From Rhizorhabdus dicambivorans (GTDB lineage Bacteria; Pseudomonadota; Alphaproteobacteria; Sphingomonadales; Sphingomonadaceae), in assembly GCF_002355275.1 (NCBI RefSeq), contig NZ_CP023449.1, forward strand, positions 4,814,001-4,878,000: a DNA stretch of 64,000 nt, in the 5' to 3' direction. Positions within the stretch are counted from its first letter, which is position 1. The number at the start of each line of letters is the position of its first letter. The notes beneath the pieces are model-generated. The model was not told the DNA's origin and did no database searches. It worked only from the letters and a program-made list of their open reading frames with translations. The translations under genes and the position numbers were made by a program. Shown here one piece after another: positions 8,513-17,023 of the stretch.

Positions 8513-10330
8513 CTAGGCCTTCGCCCGGCTCTCGACCAGATTTTCTAGGATGGTCAGCGGCAGCGCGCCTTCCAGCAGCACCTCGTGGAACTGGCGCAGA
8601 TCGAACTTCGCGCCCTGGAGCGCCTTCGCCTTATCGCGCGCCCTCATCCAGCTCATATGGCCGACCTTGTAGCTGCACGCCTGGCCCGGCCAGACGCAGT
8701 AGCGGTCGATCTCGCGCTGCGAACGGCCTTCGGCGAAGCCGGTCTTTTCGACCATATAGGCGGTGGCCTGCTCGCGGCTCCATTTCTTGTGGTGGATGCC
8801 GCTGTCGACGACGAGGCGCACCGCCCGGAACAGGAAGCTCTGGAGGAAACCGGCGCGGCCGAGCGGATTCTTCGCATAGACGCCCAGCTCGTCGGCCAGC
8901 TGCTCGGCATAGAGCGCCCAGCCCTCGATATAGGCACCGAACGGTGCGTTCCGGCGCAGCATCGGCAGGTCCTTCGCCTCCTGCGCCAGGCTGAGCTGGA
9001 GATGATGGCCGGGCACGCCCTCATGATAGGTCAGGCTCGGCAGGCCGTAGCGCGGCCACTCGGCCGTATCTTTCAGGTTGATATAGTAGATGGCTCCGCG
9101 CGAGCCATCGAGCGCGGCCGAGTTGTAATAGCCGTTGGGCGCTCCATCCTGGATGAAGGGCGGCACGCGCTTCACCTCCAGCGCCGCCTTGGGAAGGCTT
9201 GCGAAGGCCTGCGGCAGCTTTGCCTCGATCACCTTCACCAGCTCGTTGATATAGCCGATCAGCTTGGCGCGACCCTCGTCGGTGTTGGGATAGAGCTGCT
9301 TCGGATCCTTGTTGAGCGCGGTCAGCCGCTCGCCGACTCCACCCCTGGTCATCCCCTGCTTCTTGAGGATCGCGTCGATCTGCGCCGATATCTCGGCGAC
9401 CTGGTCGAGGCCCATCTGGTGGACCTCCTCCGGCGTGAAGTTCGCCGTCGTCGCGTTGATCAGCGCGTCGGCATAATATTCGTCGCCCTTGGGCAGGCGC
9501 CAGCAGCCGGCATCATGGGTCGCCGCCTTGCGCAGGCCCGCCACGAGCGCGATCTGCCGGTCGAGCGCGGGAAACACGTCCCCGGACACGATCTTCTCGG
9601 CCTCGGCGCCCCAGTCTCCGGCGATACCCTTGGCCTTGGTCCGGCGAACCACCGATTCGACCAGCACCGTCGCCGCCGCAGGCTTGCCGCGCAGCGCGCG
9701 CAGCTGGCTCATCGTCAGGTCGAGGCAGAAATCGGGGGCGAAGGCGCCGAAGCGGACATCGTCCTGCTGGAAACGGGTTGCCTCATCAAGGACCCGGGCG
9801 AACTCGCGCAGGCGGGAGACATAGGCCTCGGCATCGGCCTTCGTCTCGATCACATGCTGCGAATCGAGGAAGTCGGGAATGCCGTAATGCGGCCCGCTGA
9901 GCTGGCAGATCGAATAGGGGACGAAATAGCCGCCTGAACGGCCATAGGGATATTTGCTGCCGCCCTTGGTGACCTGCTCGAAGATATAGACCACGACGTC
10001 ATAGTTGAGCTGCTGCCCGGGAGAGAGCGCGGCCCGATCGAGCTTGCGGAGCGCGGCGAGCGAAGCCTTGTCCTCGGCGAGGACGCGCGCCTGCTCGGCC
10101 TTGGTATAGCTGTCGAGCCGGCCCTTGCTCGCGGCGCGGGTGCCCTTGTCGAGGCCGAGCGAGGTCACATATTCCGGGCTTTCGTCGAGCTGGCGCTGGA
10201 AGAAACCCTCGACCATCGCCGCGAGGCGCTTGTCGTTTTCGTTGCCGACCTCCGCCGCCTGCGCCACGCGCGGCAGCGCCGCCGCCAGCAGGGCAAGCCC
10301 CGCCGAGCCGATGAATTCACGTCTGTCCAT
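8513..10330 (-). CDS. DUF885 family protein, Tat-exported putative metallopeptidase
   Basis: A 605-aa protein starting MDRREFIGSAGLALLAAALPRVAQAA. The RR pair with a hydrophobic stretch and an AxA cleavage site is a twin-arginine signal. GGGAG sits about 10 bases before this ATG. An in-frame ATG nine codons upstream (10357) would put extra residues before the Tat motif and is less likely. The body matches DUF885, and the motif HEGVPGHHLQLSLAQ has the His/Glu arrangement used for zinc binding in this family. Nearby family features are TSLGLDKG, RYGLPSLTYHEG and YIEGWALYAEQLADELG. It is likely periplasmic and a peptidase, but this is family inference. Confidence 0.9.
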   Translation of the reverse strand: MDRREFIGSAGLALLAAALPRVAQAAEVGNENDKRLAAMVEGFFQRQLDESPEYVTSLGLDKGTRAASKGRLDSYTKAEQARVLAEDKASLAALRKLDRAALSPGQQLNYDVVVYIFEQVTKGGSKYPYGRSGGYFVPYSICQLSGPHYGIPDFLDSQHVIETKADAEAYVSRLREFARVLDEATRFQQDDVRFGAFAPDFCLDLTMSQLRALRGKPAAATVLVESVVRRTKAKGIAGDWGAEAEKIVSGDVFPALDRQIALVAGLRKAATHDAGCWRLPKGDEYYADALINATTANFTPEEVHQMGLDQVAEISAQIDAILKKQGMTRGGVGERLTALNKDPKQLYPNTDEGRAKLIGYINELVKVIEAKLPQAFASLPKAALEVKRVPPFIQDGAPNGYYNSAALDGSRGAIYYINLKDTAEWPRYGLPSLTYHEGVPGHHLQLSLAQEAKDLPMLRRNAPFGAYIEGWALYAEQLADELGVYAKNPLGRAGFLQSFLFRAVRLVVDSGIHHKKWSREQATAYMVEKTGFAEGRSQREIDRYCVWPGQACSYKVGHMSWMRARDKAKALQGAKFDLRQFHEVLLEGALPLTILENLVESRAKA

Positions 10331-10414
10331 GGGGGTGAGTCTCCCGAGAGGGGTCATGCGCGGGAGACTATCGGGGGATTTCGGGGAGGCAAGGGTGTAT
10401 TAGAGAAAGAAGAC

Positions 10415-10447
10415 AGCGGGATCCCGGATCAAGTCCGGAACCACGAT
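10415..10447. repeat. REP-like palindrome, GATCCCGGATC type
   Basis: A short arm GGGATCCCGGATCAAGTCCGG lies between the DUF885 gene start and the tmRNA 3' region. It shares its core with the repeats near 8480 and 11010. It appears to be a single or half copy, because the usual closing ATGACG arm is replaced by AACCACG. Confidence 0.5.
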
Positions 10448-10910
10448 TTCTCTAAAGGGGCCGAGGCTCCGAGAGGCAATCGCGTGCAGCGCGTCGGCGC
10501 AATAGCGCCGGAAGCCAAGCAGCAGCGCGGACGCACTGCGCCCGGCGTCTGAGGGCCACTTTCAAAGAAAGTGGGAGGCTTCTGTTGCCCGGTGCCTCCC
10601 GAACCGCTGGATTCCGCTTCTGTTGCCCGGTGCGGACCGAACCGCGCTAAGCCTTAGTAACGTCGTCCGTGAGGACTAGGTTACGCGGCGATCGCGAGTG
10701 CTTCGTTATCGTTAGCACTTGTGAGTTTGAACGGTTTTACGGCTCATTCAGGCCGGGCAAAAACGTCGCCTTTGAACACACGTCGATCCTGGTTCGGCCC
10801 CGTCATGAACCCCGGTTTCCCGGACTTCGTGGTGGAGCCGCCGGGTACTGCCCCCGGGTCCGCTGCATCTATTCCACGACATCATTTATCACCATAGCCG
10901 GCAAGCCGGC
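10448..10910 (-). ncRNA. ssrA: tmRNA, circularly permuted two-piece form
   Basis: Read on the minus strand, the acceptor piece comes first. It ends in GGCTCCACCA with CCA at 10832-10830, and has a 5-bp T-stem CCGGG/CCCGG with a 7-nt loop. A short intervening loop follows (10829-10802). The coding piece then starts with GGGGCCGAACCAGGATCGAC at 10801. Its first 7 bases pair with CGGCTCC of the acceptor piece, including one G-U. The tag frame is 10716-10681 and encodes ANDNEALAIAA followed by TAA. This order, acceptor before coding, is the alphaproteobacterial permuted form known from Caulobacter. Two stem-loops with identical 14-nt loops follow the tag. The exact 3' end of the coding piece and the 5' end of the acceptor piece are estimates. 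It rescues stalled ribosomes together with SmpB. Confidence 0.93.
10573..10636 (-). other. Tandem pseudoknot-like hairpins in tmRNA
   Basis: On the minus strand, stems TCCGC/GCGGA (10636-10632 with 10617-10613) and GGGAGGC/GCCTCCC (10600-10594 with 10579-10573) each enclose the same 14-nt loop ACCGGGCAACAGAA. In the first, ACCG of the loop can pair with CGGT downstream. In the second, GGGC can pair with GCCC downstream. Both would then be H-type pseudoknots, as expected downstream of the tmRNA tag. The pairing is by eye. Confidence 0.65.
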
Positions 10911-10917
10911 ACGGATG

Positions 10918-10946
10918 GATATAGGCGTGGGCCGCGGAGATTTCAA
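10918..10946 (-). promoter_or_regulatory. sigma70-type promoter of ssrA
   Basis: On the minus strand TTGAAA (10946-10941) and TATATC (10923-10918) are separated by exactly 17 bases, a near-consensus vegetative promoter. The expected start point is near 10911, just upstream of the tmRNA acceptor piece. This fits a strongly and constitutively expressed stable RNA. Confidence 0.75.
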
Positions 10947-10949
10947 ACC

Positions 10950-11045
10950 GTCATCCTGACGAAAGTCCGGATCCAGAAACGCAGCGCCGCGCTTCGTGCT
11001 TCAACGCTGCGGCAATGGATCCCGGATCGAAGTCCGGGATGACGG
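10950..11045. repeat. REP-like palindromic element upstream of ssrA
   Basis: Outer arms GTCATCCTGACGAAAGTCCGGATCC and GGATCCCGGATCGAAGTCCGGGATGAC are inverted relative to each other around a GCAGCG...CGCTGC inner stem. The first arm begins 4 bases from the ssrA -35 box. The core is shared with copies near 8480 and 10415. Confidence 0.65.
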
Positions 11046-11060
11046 TGGTGGAGGCAGACC

Positions 11061-11498
11061 TCACCCCTTCTTCTTGAGCTCGGCCAGTATCTCGCGCAGC
11101 AGCACGACATCTTCGGGCGGCGCCGGCGGAGCGGCTGGCGTCTCGTCCTTCTTGTGCTCGACCCGTTGGATCGCGCGCACGAGCAGGAAGACGATGAAGG
11201 CGACGATCAGGAAGTTCACGGCGACGGTGATGAACTGGCCGAAGCCGATCAGCGGCACCCCGGCCGATTTGAGATCAGCATAGCTCGTCACCGAACCCTT
11301 GAAGTCGGCGGGGATCGCACCGAGACGCAGAAAGTGGCTCGAGAAATCGAGGCCGCCTGTAACATAACCGATCACCGGCATGATCAGATCGTCGGTCAAG
11401 GACGTCACGATCCGCCCGAACGCGGCGCCGATGATCACCGCCACGGCGAGATCGACGACATTGCCTTTGTTGATGAAGGCCTTGAAATCATTGAGCAT
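11061..11498 (-). CDS. mscL: Large-conductance mechanosensitive channel MscL
   Basis: The 145-aa protein begins [34 protein letters not shown], the characteristic MscL N-terminus and first transmembrane helix lining the pore. The second helix is [22 protein letters not shown] and it is followed by a Pro/Ala-rich linker and a short cytoplasmic helix ([12 protein letters not shown]). The length is normal for the family. It releases solutes through the inner membrane on hypo-osmotic shock. It appears monocistronic. Confidence 0.96.
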   Translation of the reverse strand: MLNDFKAFINKGNVVDLAVAVIIGAAFGRIVTSLTDDLIMPVIGYVTGGLDFSSHFLRLGAIPADFKGSVTSYADLKSAGVPLIGFGQFITVAVNFLIVAFIVFLLVRAIQRVEHKKDETPAAPPAPPEDVVLLREILAELKKKG

Positions 11499-11633
11499 CG
11501 TTCCGGTCCCTTATGCGTTGGACGTGGCGCGATCATCGCGGCTGTGTAATAAAGGTCAAGCCAGCCCATTGAAGAGGGCCACCGCCTGCCTACCTACGCG
11601 ACCAATACAGTCGATATCAGGGAAGTTTCGCAG

Positions 11634-12227
11634 ATGACCATGGACCGACGTTTCTCCGCCGCCCTTCTCGCCCCTGTCGCCGCGATCGCCGTTTCCGGCT
11701 GCGGCATCAACAGCGTGCCGACCGCGCAGGAGGAGACCAAGGCGAAATGGGCCGACGTTCAGGCGCAATATCAGCGCCGTGCCGACCTGATCCCCAATCT
11801 GGTCAACACGGTGAAGGGATATGCGGCGCAGGAGAAATCGGTGCTGACCGAGGTGACCGACGCCCGCGCTCGTGCGACCAGCATCCAGCTTTCCGGCGCC
11901 GACCTTCAGGATCCCGCCAAGGTCAAGGCCTTCGCCGACGCGCAGGCGCAGCTTTCGGGCTCGCTCGGACGCCTCCTCGCGGTGTCGGAAAATTATCCCG
12001 AGCTCAAGTCGAGCGCCCAGTTCCTCGCGCTGCAGAGCCAGATCGAGGGCACCGAGAACCGCATCGCCATCGCCCGGCGCGATTACAACGAGTCGGTGCG
12101 CGCCTATAACGTCCTGATCCGCACCTTCCCAACCGCGATCGGCGCCAAGGTCTTCCACGGCGCCCAGCCGATGCAGCCGTTCGAGGCGAGCGCGGGATCG
12201 GAAAAGGCTCCGGAGGTGAAGTTCTGA
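11634..12227 (+). CDS. LemA family lipoprotein
   Basis: A 197-aa protein with a lipoprotein signal (lipobox AVSGC, modified Cys about residue 23). The body shows LemA features: KWADVQAQYQRRADLIPNLVNTVKGYA, the long helical core and NESVRAYN-like RDYNESVRAYNVLIRTFPT. A second ATG two codons in (11640) is an alternative start. Function of LemA proteins is unclear. They often neighbour TPM-domain proteins, as here. It is the first gene of the lemA-TPM-TPM-Nudix run. Confidence 0.93.
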   Translation: MTMDRRFSAALLAPVAAIAVSGCGINSVPTAQEETKAKWADVQAQYQRRADLIPNLVNTVKGYAAQEKSVLTEVTDARARATSIQLSGADLQDPAKVKAFADAQAQLSGSLGRLLAVSENYPELKSSAQFLALQSQIEGTENRIAIARRDYNESVRAYNVLIRTFPTAIGAKVFHGAQPMQPFEASAGSEKAPEVKF

Positions 12228-12235
12228 GGGACGGG

Positions 12236-13075
12236 GTGGTGGACCGGATCCTGAATTCTCCCTCGCGGAGAGGGAGTGGAGTTTTGGGGTTCGCCCTGCT
12301 GCTTCTCACCCTCCTCCTCGCCTTTCCCGCCTTCGCGCAGAGCTTCCCGCCGCTCTCGGGTCGCGTCGTCGATCAGGCGAAGCTCCTCTCCCCCGAACAG
12401 GCCACGGCGCTCGACGCCCGGCTCGCGACGCTGGAGAAACAGAGCGGCCGCCAGATGGTCGTGGCCACCGTGGCCAGCCTCGAAGACTATCCGATCGAGG
12501 ACTATGGCTATCGGTTGGGCCGCACCTGGGGACTGGGCGACAAGAAGGCCAATGACGGGCTGATCCTTCTCGTCGCCCCCAATGAGCGCAAGGTGCGGAT
12601 CGAGGTTGGCTATGGCCTCGAACCGATCATCACCGACGCGCTGAGCCAGGTCATCATCCAGCGCCAGATCCTACCCCGTTTCCGCGACGGGGACATGGCC
12701 GGCGGCATTGTCGCCGGCAGCGACGCGCTGATAGAATTGCTCCAGCTTCCGCCGGATCAGGCAGAGGCGCGAGCCGAGAAGCTGGTCGCCGACGACCGCA
12801 AGGCCGAGCGGGGCGGTCCGCCGGTGGCCCTCATCTTCTGGATCATCGTCATCCTGTTCATCGCCGGTTCCAGCATCGCCAACCGCTTCGGCGGAGGCCG
12901 GCGCTATCGCGGCGGTACGGGCCCGATCGTGATCTGGGGCGGGGGCGATCATTGGGGCGGCGGCTCCGGTGGCGGCTGGGGCGGTGGCGGCGGCTGGGGC
13001 GGCGGCGGTGGCGGTGGAGGCTTCTCCGGCGGCGGCGGATCGTTCGGCGGCGGCGGATCGTCGGGGAGCTGGTGA
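12236..13075 (+). CDS. TPM domain protein (YgcG-like), Gly-rich tail
   Basis: A 279-aa protein. A signal-peptide-like segment (FALLLLTLLLAFPAFAQ) is followed by the TPM domain (about 42-165), which starts LSGRVVDQAKLLSPEQATALDARL and includes VEVGYGLEP-like RIEVGYGLEPIITD. A transmembrane helix FWIIVILFIAGSS follows, then a very Gly-rich tail ending FGGGGSSGSW. The annotated GTG start at 12236 lies 8 bases after lemA. Codons 7-13 coincide with a CTCCCTC/GAGGGAG palindrome, so the true start could be a downstream TTG near 12283. TPM proteins of this type are membrane anchored with the domain outside the cytoplasm. Confidence 0.88.
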   Translation: MVDRILNSPSRRGSGVLGFALLLLTLLLAFPAFAQSFPPLSGRVVDQAKLLSPEQATALDARLATLEKQSGRQMVVATVASLEDYPIEDYGYRLGRTWGLGDKKANDGLILLVAPNERKVRIEVGYGLEPIITDALSQVIIQRQILPRFRDGDMAGGIVAGSDALIELLQLPPDQAEARAEKLVADDRKAERGGPPVALIFWIIVILFIAGSSIANRFGGGRRYRGGTGPIVIWGGGDHWGGGSGGGWGGGGGWGGGGGGGGFSGGGGSFGGGGSSGSW

Positions 13076-13743
13076 TGCGGATAACCGAAGCCGACATCGA
13101 TCTGGTCACCCAGGCCGTAACCGACGCCGAGGCGCGATCGGATGCCGAGATCGCGACAATCGTCGCCGAGCGATCGGACAATTACAACGACGTCCCGCTG
13201 ATCTGGGCGGCGTTGACCGCACTGCTCGCGCTGGCGGTCTATGCCGCCTTCCCGGATTTCTACATCGGCCTGCTCGACCGGCTGACAGGCGGCTGGCACG
13301 TCTGGACGATGCGCGAGTGGATGACGGTGCTGCTATTCGCGACCACCCTCAAATTCCTCGGCACGCTCGCCATCATCCGCTGGTGGCCGCTGCGCATGAT
13401 CTTCACGCCGGGCAAGACCAAGACCCGCCGCGCGCGCAACCGGGCCATTGCGCTTTTCAAGGCCTCCACGGAACGGCGCACGCACAGCCGGACAGGGGTG
13501 CTCGTCTATCTCTCGCTCGCCGAGCATCGCGCCGAGATTGTCGCCGACGAAGCGATCGTTGCCAGGGTGGAACCCGAGGAGTGGGGCGCTGCGATGGCGC
13601 TGCTGATCGACGAACTGAAGCGCGGGCACCCGGGCGCCGGCATGGCGGCAGCGGTCCACGCGATCGGCGATGTGCTGGCCACGCATTTCCCCCGCACCGG
13701 CACGGACCCCGACGAGATGCCGAACAGGATGATCTGCCTTTGA
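13075..13743 (+). CDS. TPM domain membrane protein
   Basis: A 222-aa protein whose ATG overlaps the TGA of the preceding gene (TGATG). It starts MRITEADIDLVTQAVTDAEARSDAEIATIVAERSDNYND and has two hydrophobic segments (LIWAALTALLALAVYAAF and MTVLLFATTLKFLGTLAII). The later part, FKASTERRTHSRTGVLVYLSLAEHRAEIVAD, is a TPM-like segment as in the second TPM protein of lemA operons. It probably works with the LemA lipoprotein and the Gly-rich TPM protein. The precise role is unknown. Confidence 0.85.
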   Translation: MRITEADIDLVTQAVTDAEARSDAEIATIVAERSDNYNDVPLIWAALTALLALAVYAAFPDFYIGLLDRLTGGWHVWTMREWMTVLLFATTLKFLGTLAIIRWWPLRMIFTPGKTKTRRARNRAIALFKASTERRTHSRTGVLVYLSLAEHRAEIVADEAIVARVEPEEWGAAMALLIDELKRGHPGAGMAAAVHAIGDVLATHFPRTGTDPDEMPNRMICL

Positions 13744-14273
13744 GCGCGGATTCGAGCGGGCCGATCGAGACGATGTGGCAGGGCCGCTTCATCGCGGCGA
13801 AGCGCGAGGGGAAATGGGAATATGTGAGCCGGGCGCGCGGCATCCGCGCGGCGGTGATCCTTGCCATCGACGAGGGCGACGTGATCCTGGTCGAGCAATA
13901 TCGCGTCCCGCTAAAGCGCAATTGCATCGAGCTGCCCGCCGGGCTGATCGGCGACGAGACCGACGGCGAAGCCGACGAGATCGCCGCGGCGCGCGAACTG
14001 GAGGAGGAGACTGGCTACCGCGCGGCCGCGATCGAGGTCATCGGCGAGTTCGCCTCCTCGCCCGGCATGGTGTCGGAGACCTTCACCCTGGTCCGCGCGC
14101 GCGGGCTGGAACGGGTCCACGAGGGCGGCGGCACAGAGGGCGAGAACATCACCGTCCATCGCGTTCCGCTGACCGGCATCGCCGATTTCGTCACCGAGCA
14201 ACGTGCGCTGGGCAAGATGATCGACGTGCGCATCCTGCTGCTGCTGGCGGGAGGGATTCTGGCTTCCGCCTAG
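13740..14273 (+). CDS. Nudix hydrolase, ADP-ribose pyrophosphatase type
   Basis: The 177-aa product includes a Nudix box, spanning GLIGDETDGEADEIA and AARELEEETGY, with the REL..EETGY glutamates that bind Mg2+. ASSPGMVSETFTLVRARGL is a feature of ADP-ribose pyrophosphatases. A TTG at 13740 overlaps the TGA of the previous gene by 3 bases and gives the N-terminus (M)SADSSGPIETMWQGRF. The first ATG in frame is 13773. The overlap makes the TTG more likely. It hydrolyses a nucleoside-diphosphate derivative, probably ADP-ribose. It ends the lemA cassette. Confidence 0.88.
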   Translation: MSADSSGPIETMWQGRFIAAKREGKWEYVSRARGIRAAVILAIDEGDVILVEQYRVPLKRNCIELPAGLIGDETDGEADEIAAARELEEETGYRAAAIEVIGEFASSPGMVSETFTLVRARGLERVHEGGGTEGENITVHRVPLTGIADFVTEQRALGKMIDVRILLLLAGGILASA

Positions 14274-14373
14274 AGCGATTTCTAGGCAGATGGAAACATC
14301 TGCCGACTCGGAAATCGCGGTAAAACAACAAGGTAGAGCCCACGAGCCGATGCAATCGGATCGTGAAAGGCTC
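14272..14373. repeat. 102-bp structured dispersed repeat, copy A
   Basis: This copy is 99/102 identical, by base-by-base comparison, to 46607-46708 in the same orientation. It contains a nested palindrome: GCGATTTC pairs with GAAATCGC, and inside it GGCAGATG pairs with CATCTGCC across a GAAA loop. A second half carries GAGCCGATGC and a short GATC stem. The element overlaps the TAG stop of the Nudix gene. It could be a MITE-like or REP-like element. Confidence 0.85.
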
Positions 14374-14391
14374 CAGAGCCCTGCTTTCAAC

Positions 14392-14419
14392 TCCCTCTCC
14401 CGTTTTCACGGGAGAGGGA
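14392..14419. terminator. Stem-loop between convergent Nudix and glcB genes
   Basis: TCCCTCTCCCG (14392-14402) pairs perfectly with CGGGAGAGGGA (14409-14419) around a 6-nt loop. There is no T-tract on the plus side, where it is followed by TAAGAGG. It sits between convergent ends of the Nudix gene and malate synthase and may act as a bidirectional transcript end or as a repeat of the CCCTCTCC family. Confidence 0.45.
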
Positions 14420-14453
14420 TAAGAGGAGAAGAAGCGGTACAAGAAGCCTGTCT

Positions 14454-16556
14454 TCAGGCCGCCGCCTTCACCTTCAGCCGATAGGCGTGGAGCAGCGGCT
14501 CGGTATAGCCGTTGGGCTGCTCGACACCCTCGAACACCAGGGCGCGGGCGGCCTGATAGGCGAGGCTCGTCGCCTCGTTACCCGCCATCGGCCGGTAGAG
14601 CGGATCGCCGGCGTTCTGCGCGTCGACCTTCGCCGCCATCCGCTTGAGCGCGGCATCGATCTCTTCGCCCGACGCGACGCCGTGCAGCATCCAGTTGGCC
14701 ATATGCTGCGAGGAGATGCGCAGCGTGGCGCGGTCCTCCATCAGGCCGACATCGGTGATGTCGGGCACCTTCGAACAGCCGACGCCCTGGTCGACCCAAC
14801 GCACGACATAGCCGAGAATCCCTTGCGCATTGTTGTCGAGCTCGGCGCGGATCTCGTCCGGCGACCAGTTCCTGCCCGCCGCGACCGGGATGCTCAGCAG
14901 CCGCTCGATCGCCGCGACCGGCTCGGCCTTGCGCTCCTGCTGGCGGGCGAACACGTCGACCTGGTGATAATGGGTGGCATGCAGCGTCGCGGCGGTCGGC
15001 GAGGGCACCCAGGCGGTGTTGGCGCCGGTCTTGGGATGGCCGATCTTCTGGGCGAGCATGTCGCCCATCTTGTCGGGCGCCGCCCACATGCCCTTGCCGA
15101 TCTGCGCCTTGCCGGAGAGGCCGCAGGCGAGCCCAATCTGGACGTTGCGATCCTCATAGGAGGCGATCCAGTCGCTGGTCTTCATCTCGCCCTTGCGGAT
15201 CATCGGGCCGGCGCGCATCGAGGTGTGCATCTCGTCGCCGGTGCGATCGAGGAAGCCGGTGTTGATGAACATGATCCGGTCCTTCACCGCCGCGATGCAG
15301 GCGGCTAGGTTGGCCGAGGTGCGGCGCTCCTCGTCCATCACGCCAACCTTCAGCGTATGGCGGGCCATGCCGAGCAGGTCCTCGATCGCGTCGAACAGGC
15401 GATTGGTGAAGGCCGCTTCATCGGGGCCGTGCATCTTCGGCTTGACGATATAGACCGAGCCGGTGGTGCTGTTCCGGAACCGGCCATTGCCCTTGATATC
15501 GTGGAGCGCGATCAGGCTGGTGACGATGCCGTCGAGAATGCCTTCGGGCGCCTCCGATCCGTCCGCCAGCCGCACCGCCGGGGTCGTCATCAGATGGCCG
15601 ACATTGCGGACGAAGACGAGGCTGCGGCCCTTCAGCGTGAAAGCGGTGCCATCGGGCGCGGTATAGGCGCGATCGCCGTTGAGGCGGCGGGTCATCGGCT
15701 TGCCGCCCTTCTCGAACGTGTCTTCCAGATCGCCCTTCATCAGGCCCAGCCAGTTGGCATAGGCCGCCACCTTGTCCTCGGCATCGACCGCGGCGACCGA
15801 ATCCTCCAGGTCGCAGATCGTCGTCAGCGCCGATTCGAGGATGACGTCGGCGATCCCGGCCGGATCGGTGGCGCCGATCGCATGGGCGCGGTCGATCACC
15901 ACCTCGATGTGCAGGCCGTTATGCTTGAAAAGGAGATTGTCGCCAGCACGGCCGACAAGCTGCGCCGGATCGGCAAGGGCGAGATCGCCGCCCGCCCAGT
16001 CCGCCCACTTGCCCGAGGCGAGCGGCACGGCCTGGTCGAGAAAGTCCTTCGCCCAGGCGATCACCTGCGCGCCGCGCGCCGCATCATAGCCCTTGCCCTG
16101 CGCCGCGCCGGGAATGGCATCGGTGCCATAGAGCGCGTCGTAGAGGCTGCCCCAGCGCGCATTGGCGGCGTTGAGCAGGAAGCGCGCGTTGAGGATCGGC
16201 ACGACGAGCTGCGGGCCAGCCGTGGTCGCCAGTTCCGGATCGACATTGGCGGTGCCGACCGAGAAGGGCGCCGGCTCTGGGACCAGATAACCGATCTCGG
16301 TCAGGAAGGCCTTGTAGGCGGCCATGTCGAGCGGCTTGCCCGCCTGCGCGCCATGCCAGGCGTCGATCTTCGTCTGCAGATCGTCGCGGACAGCCAGCAG
16401 CCTGGCATTGTCGGCCGCGAAGCGGGCATAGATGTCCGCCATGCCCTGCCAGAAGGCGTCCGGCGCGATGCCGGTTCCGGGCAGCGCCTTTTCCTCGACG
16501 AAGCGGACCAGCACGTCCGCCACCTTGAGTCCCGCCTTGTCGATCATCGCGCTCAT
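14454..16556 (-). CDS. glcB: Malate synthase G
   Basis: A 700-aa enzyme, near the family length of about 720 aa. It condenses glyoxylate with acetyl-CoA to malate in the glyoxylate bypass. Visible features are [21 protein letters not shown] (active-site arginine region), [42 protein letters not shown] and the C-terminal [29 protein letters not shown]. The start ATG at 16556 gives [17 protein letters not shown] at 16547 is an alternative. The gene is not next to isocitrate lyase here, so the bypass genes are dispersed. Control elements in the 127-base AT-rich upstream region were not recognised. Confidence 0.97.
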   Translation of the reverse strand: MSAMIDKAGLKVADVLVRFVEEKALPGTGIAPDAFWQGMADIYARFAADNARLLAVRDDLQTKIDAWHGAQAGKPLDMAAYKAFLTEIGYLVPEPAPFSVGTANVDPELATTAGPQLVVPILNARFLLNAANARWGSLYDALYGTDAIPGAAQGKGYDAARGAQVIAWAKDFLDQAVPLASGKWADWAGGDLALADPAQLVGRAGDNLLFKHNGLHIEVVIDRAHAIGATDPAGIADVILESALTTICDLEDSVAAVDAEDKVAAYANWLGLMKGDLEDTFEKGGKPMTRRLNGDRAYTAPDGTAFTLKGRSLVFVRNVGHLMTTPAVRLADGSEAPEGILDGIVTSLIALHDIKGNGRFRNSTTGSVYIVKPKMHGPDEAAFTNRLFDAIEDLLGMARHTLKVGVMDEERRTSANLAACIAAVKDRIMFINTGFLDRTGDEMHTSMRAGPMIRKGEMKTSDWIASYEDRNVQIGLACGLSGKAQIGKGMWAAPDKMGDMLAQKIGHPKTGANTAWVPSPTAATLHATHYHQVDVFARQQERKAEPVAAIERLLSIPVAAGRNWSPDEIRAELDNNAQGILGYVVRWVDQGVGCSKVPDITDVGLMEDRATLRISSQHMANWMLHGVASGEEIDAALKRMAAKVDAQNAGDPLYRPMAGNEATSLAYQAARALVFEGVEQPNGYTEPLLHAYRLKVKAAA

Positions 16557-16683
16557 CGCCGCCTCGCTGGAATGAAAGCGCGCGGCTTAGCGCAAAGCGG
16601 CATTCAATATAATCGGGAAAATATTTGAAGCATCTTTTCCCAATGAGAACAAATCTATCCAAACCGACGGCAAGCGATCGGCG

Positions 16684-16899
16684 CTAGCCCCCCATCTGCC
16701 CTGTCCGGAACCAGCGGCGCGATGCGCCCAGACGCATCAGTTCGCAGCCGCAATGGCGACAGATGGCGTGCACGACGCCGTCTATCTCCACCTTGCTGCC
16801 GCTGACTGCCGAGTGGCGGCCATTTTCGCAACCAAGCGCGCTGAGTTTGGTGTGATGGGCATGCGGCGACGCGGAGATCGGCATCGGCTGGAGCGGCAT
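16684..16899 (-). CDS. Small Cys-rich hypothetical protein
   Basis: A 71-aa reading frame with four cysteines at 24, 47, 50 and 52 (LGCENGRHS and ICRHCGCELMR), a cluster consistent with a small zinc ribbon. Basic and aromatic residues follow (RRWFRTGQMGG). The frame ends before the malate synthase promoter region. I do not recognise a family. It is the only clear open frame in the 16,557-17,023 gap that looks like a protein rather than a shadow, but with no homologue available it could be spurious. Confidence 0.5.
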   Translation of the reverse strand: MPLQPMPISASPHAHHTKLSALGCENGRHSAVSGSKVEIDGVVHAICRHCGCELMRLGASRRWFRTGQMGG

Positions 16900-17023
16900 G
16901 GCGGAATCCTTGCCTCGGAGTTGGCGTGGCCCGCCTCTCCGCCCGCCATCTTGCCGCGATATTTCAGCGCTGCAACGAAAGCCCGTCCGAAATCGAAAGC
17001 CTGGGTTCAGGCTCGATCAAGGT

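Noticed and set aside
10669-10959. 96-aa open frame on the plus strand between DUF885 and mscL
   Set aside because: It runs antisense through the tmRNA gene, and no RBS or protein-like composition is seen.
16557-16683. Riboswitch upstream of glcB
   Set aside because: The stretch is AT-rich but shows no recognised riboswitch core or conserved stem.
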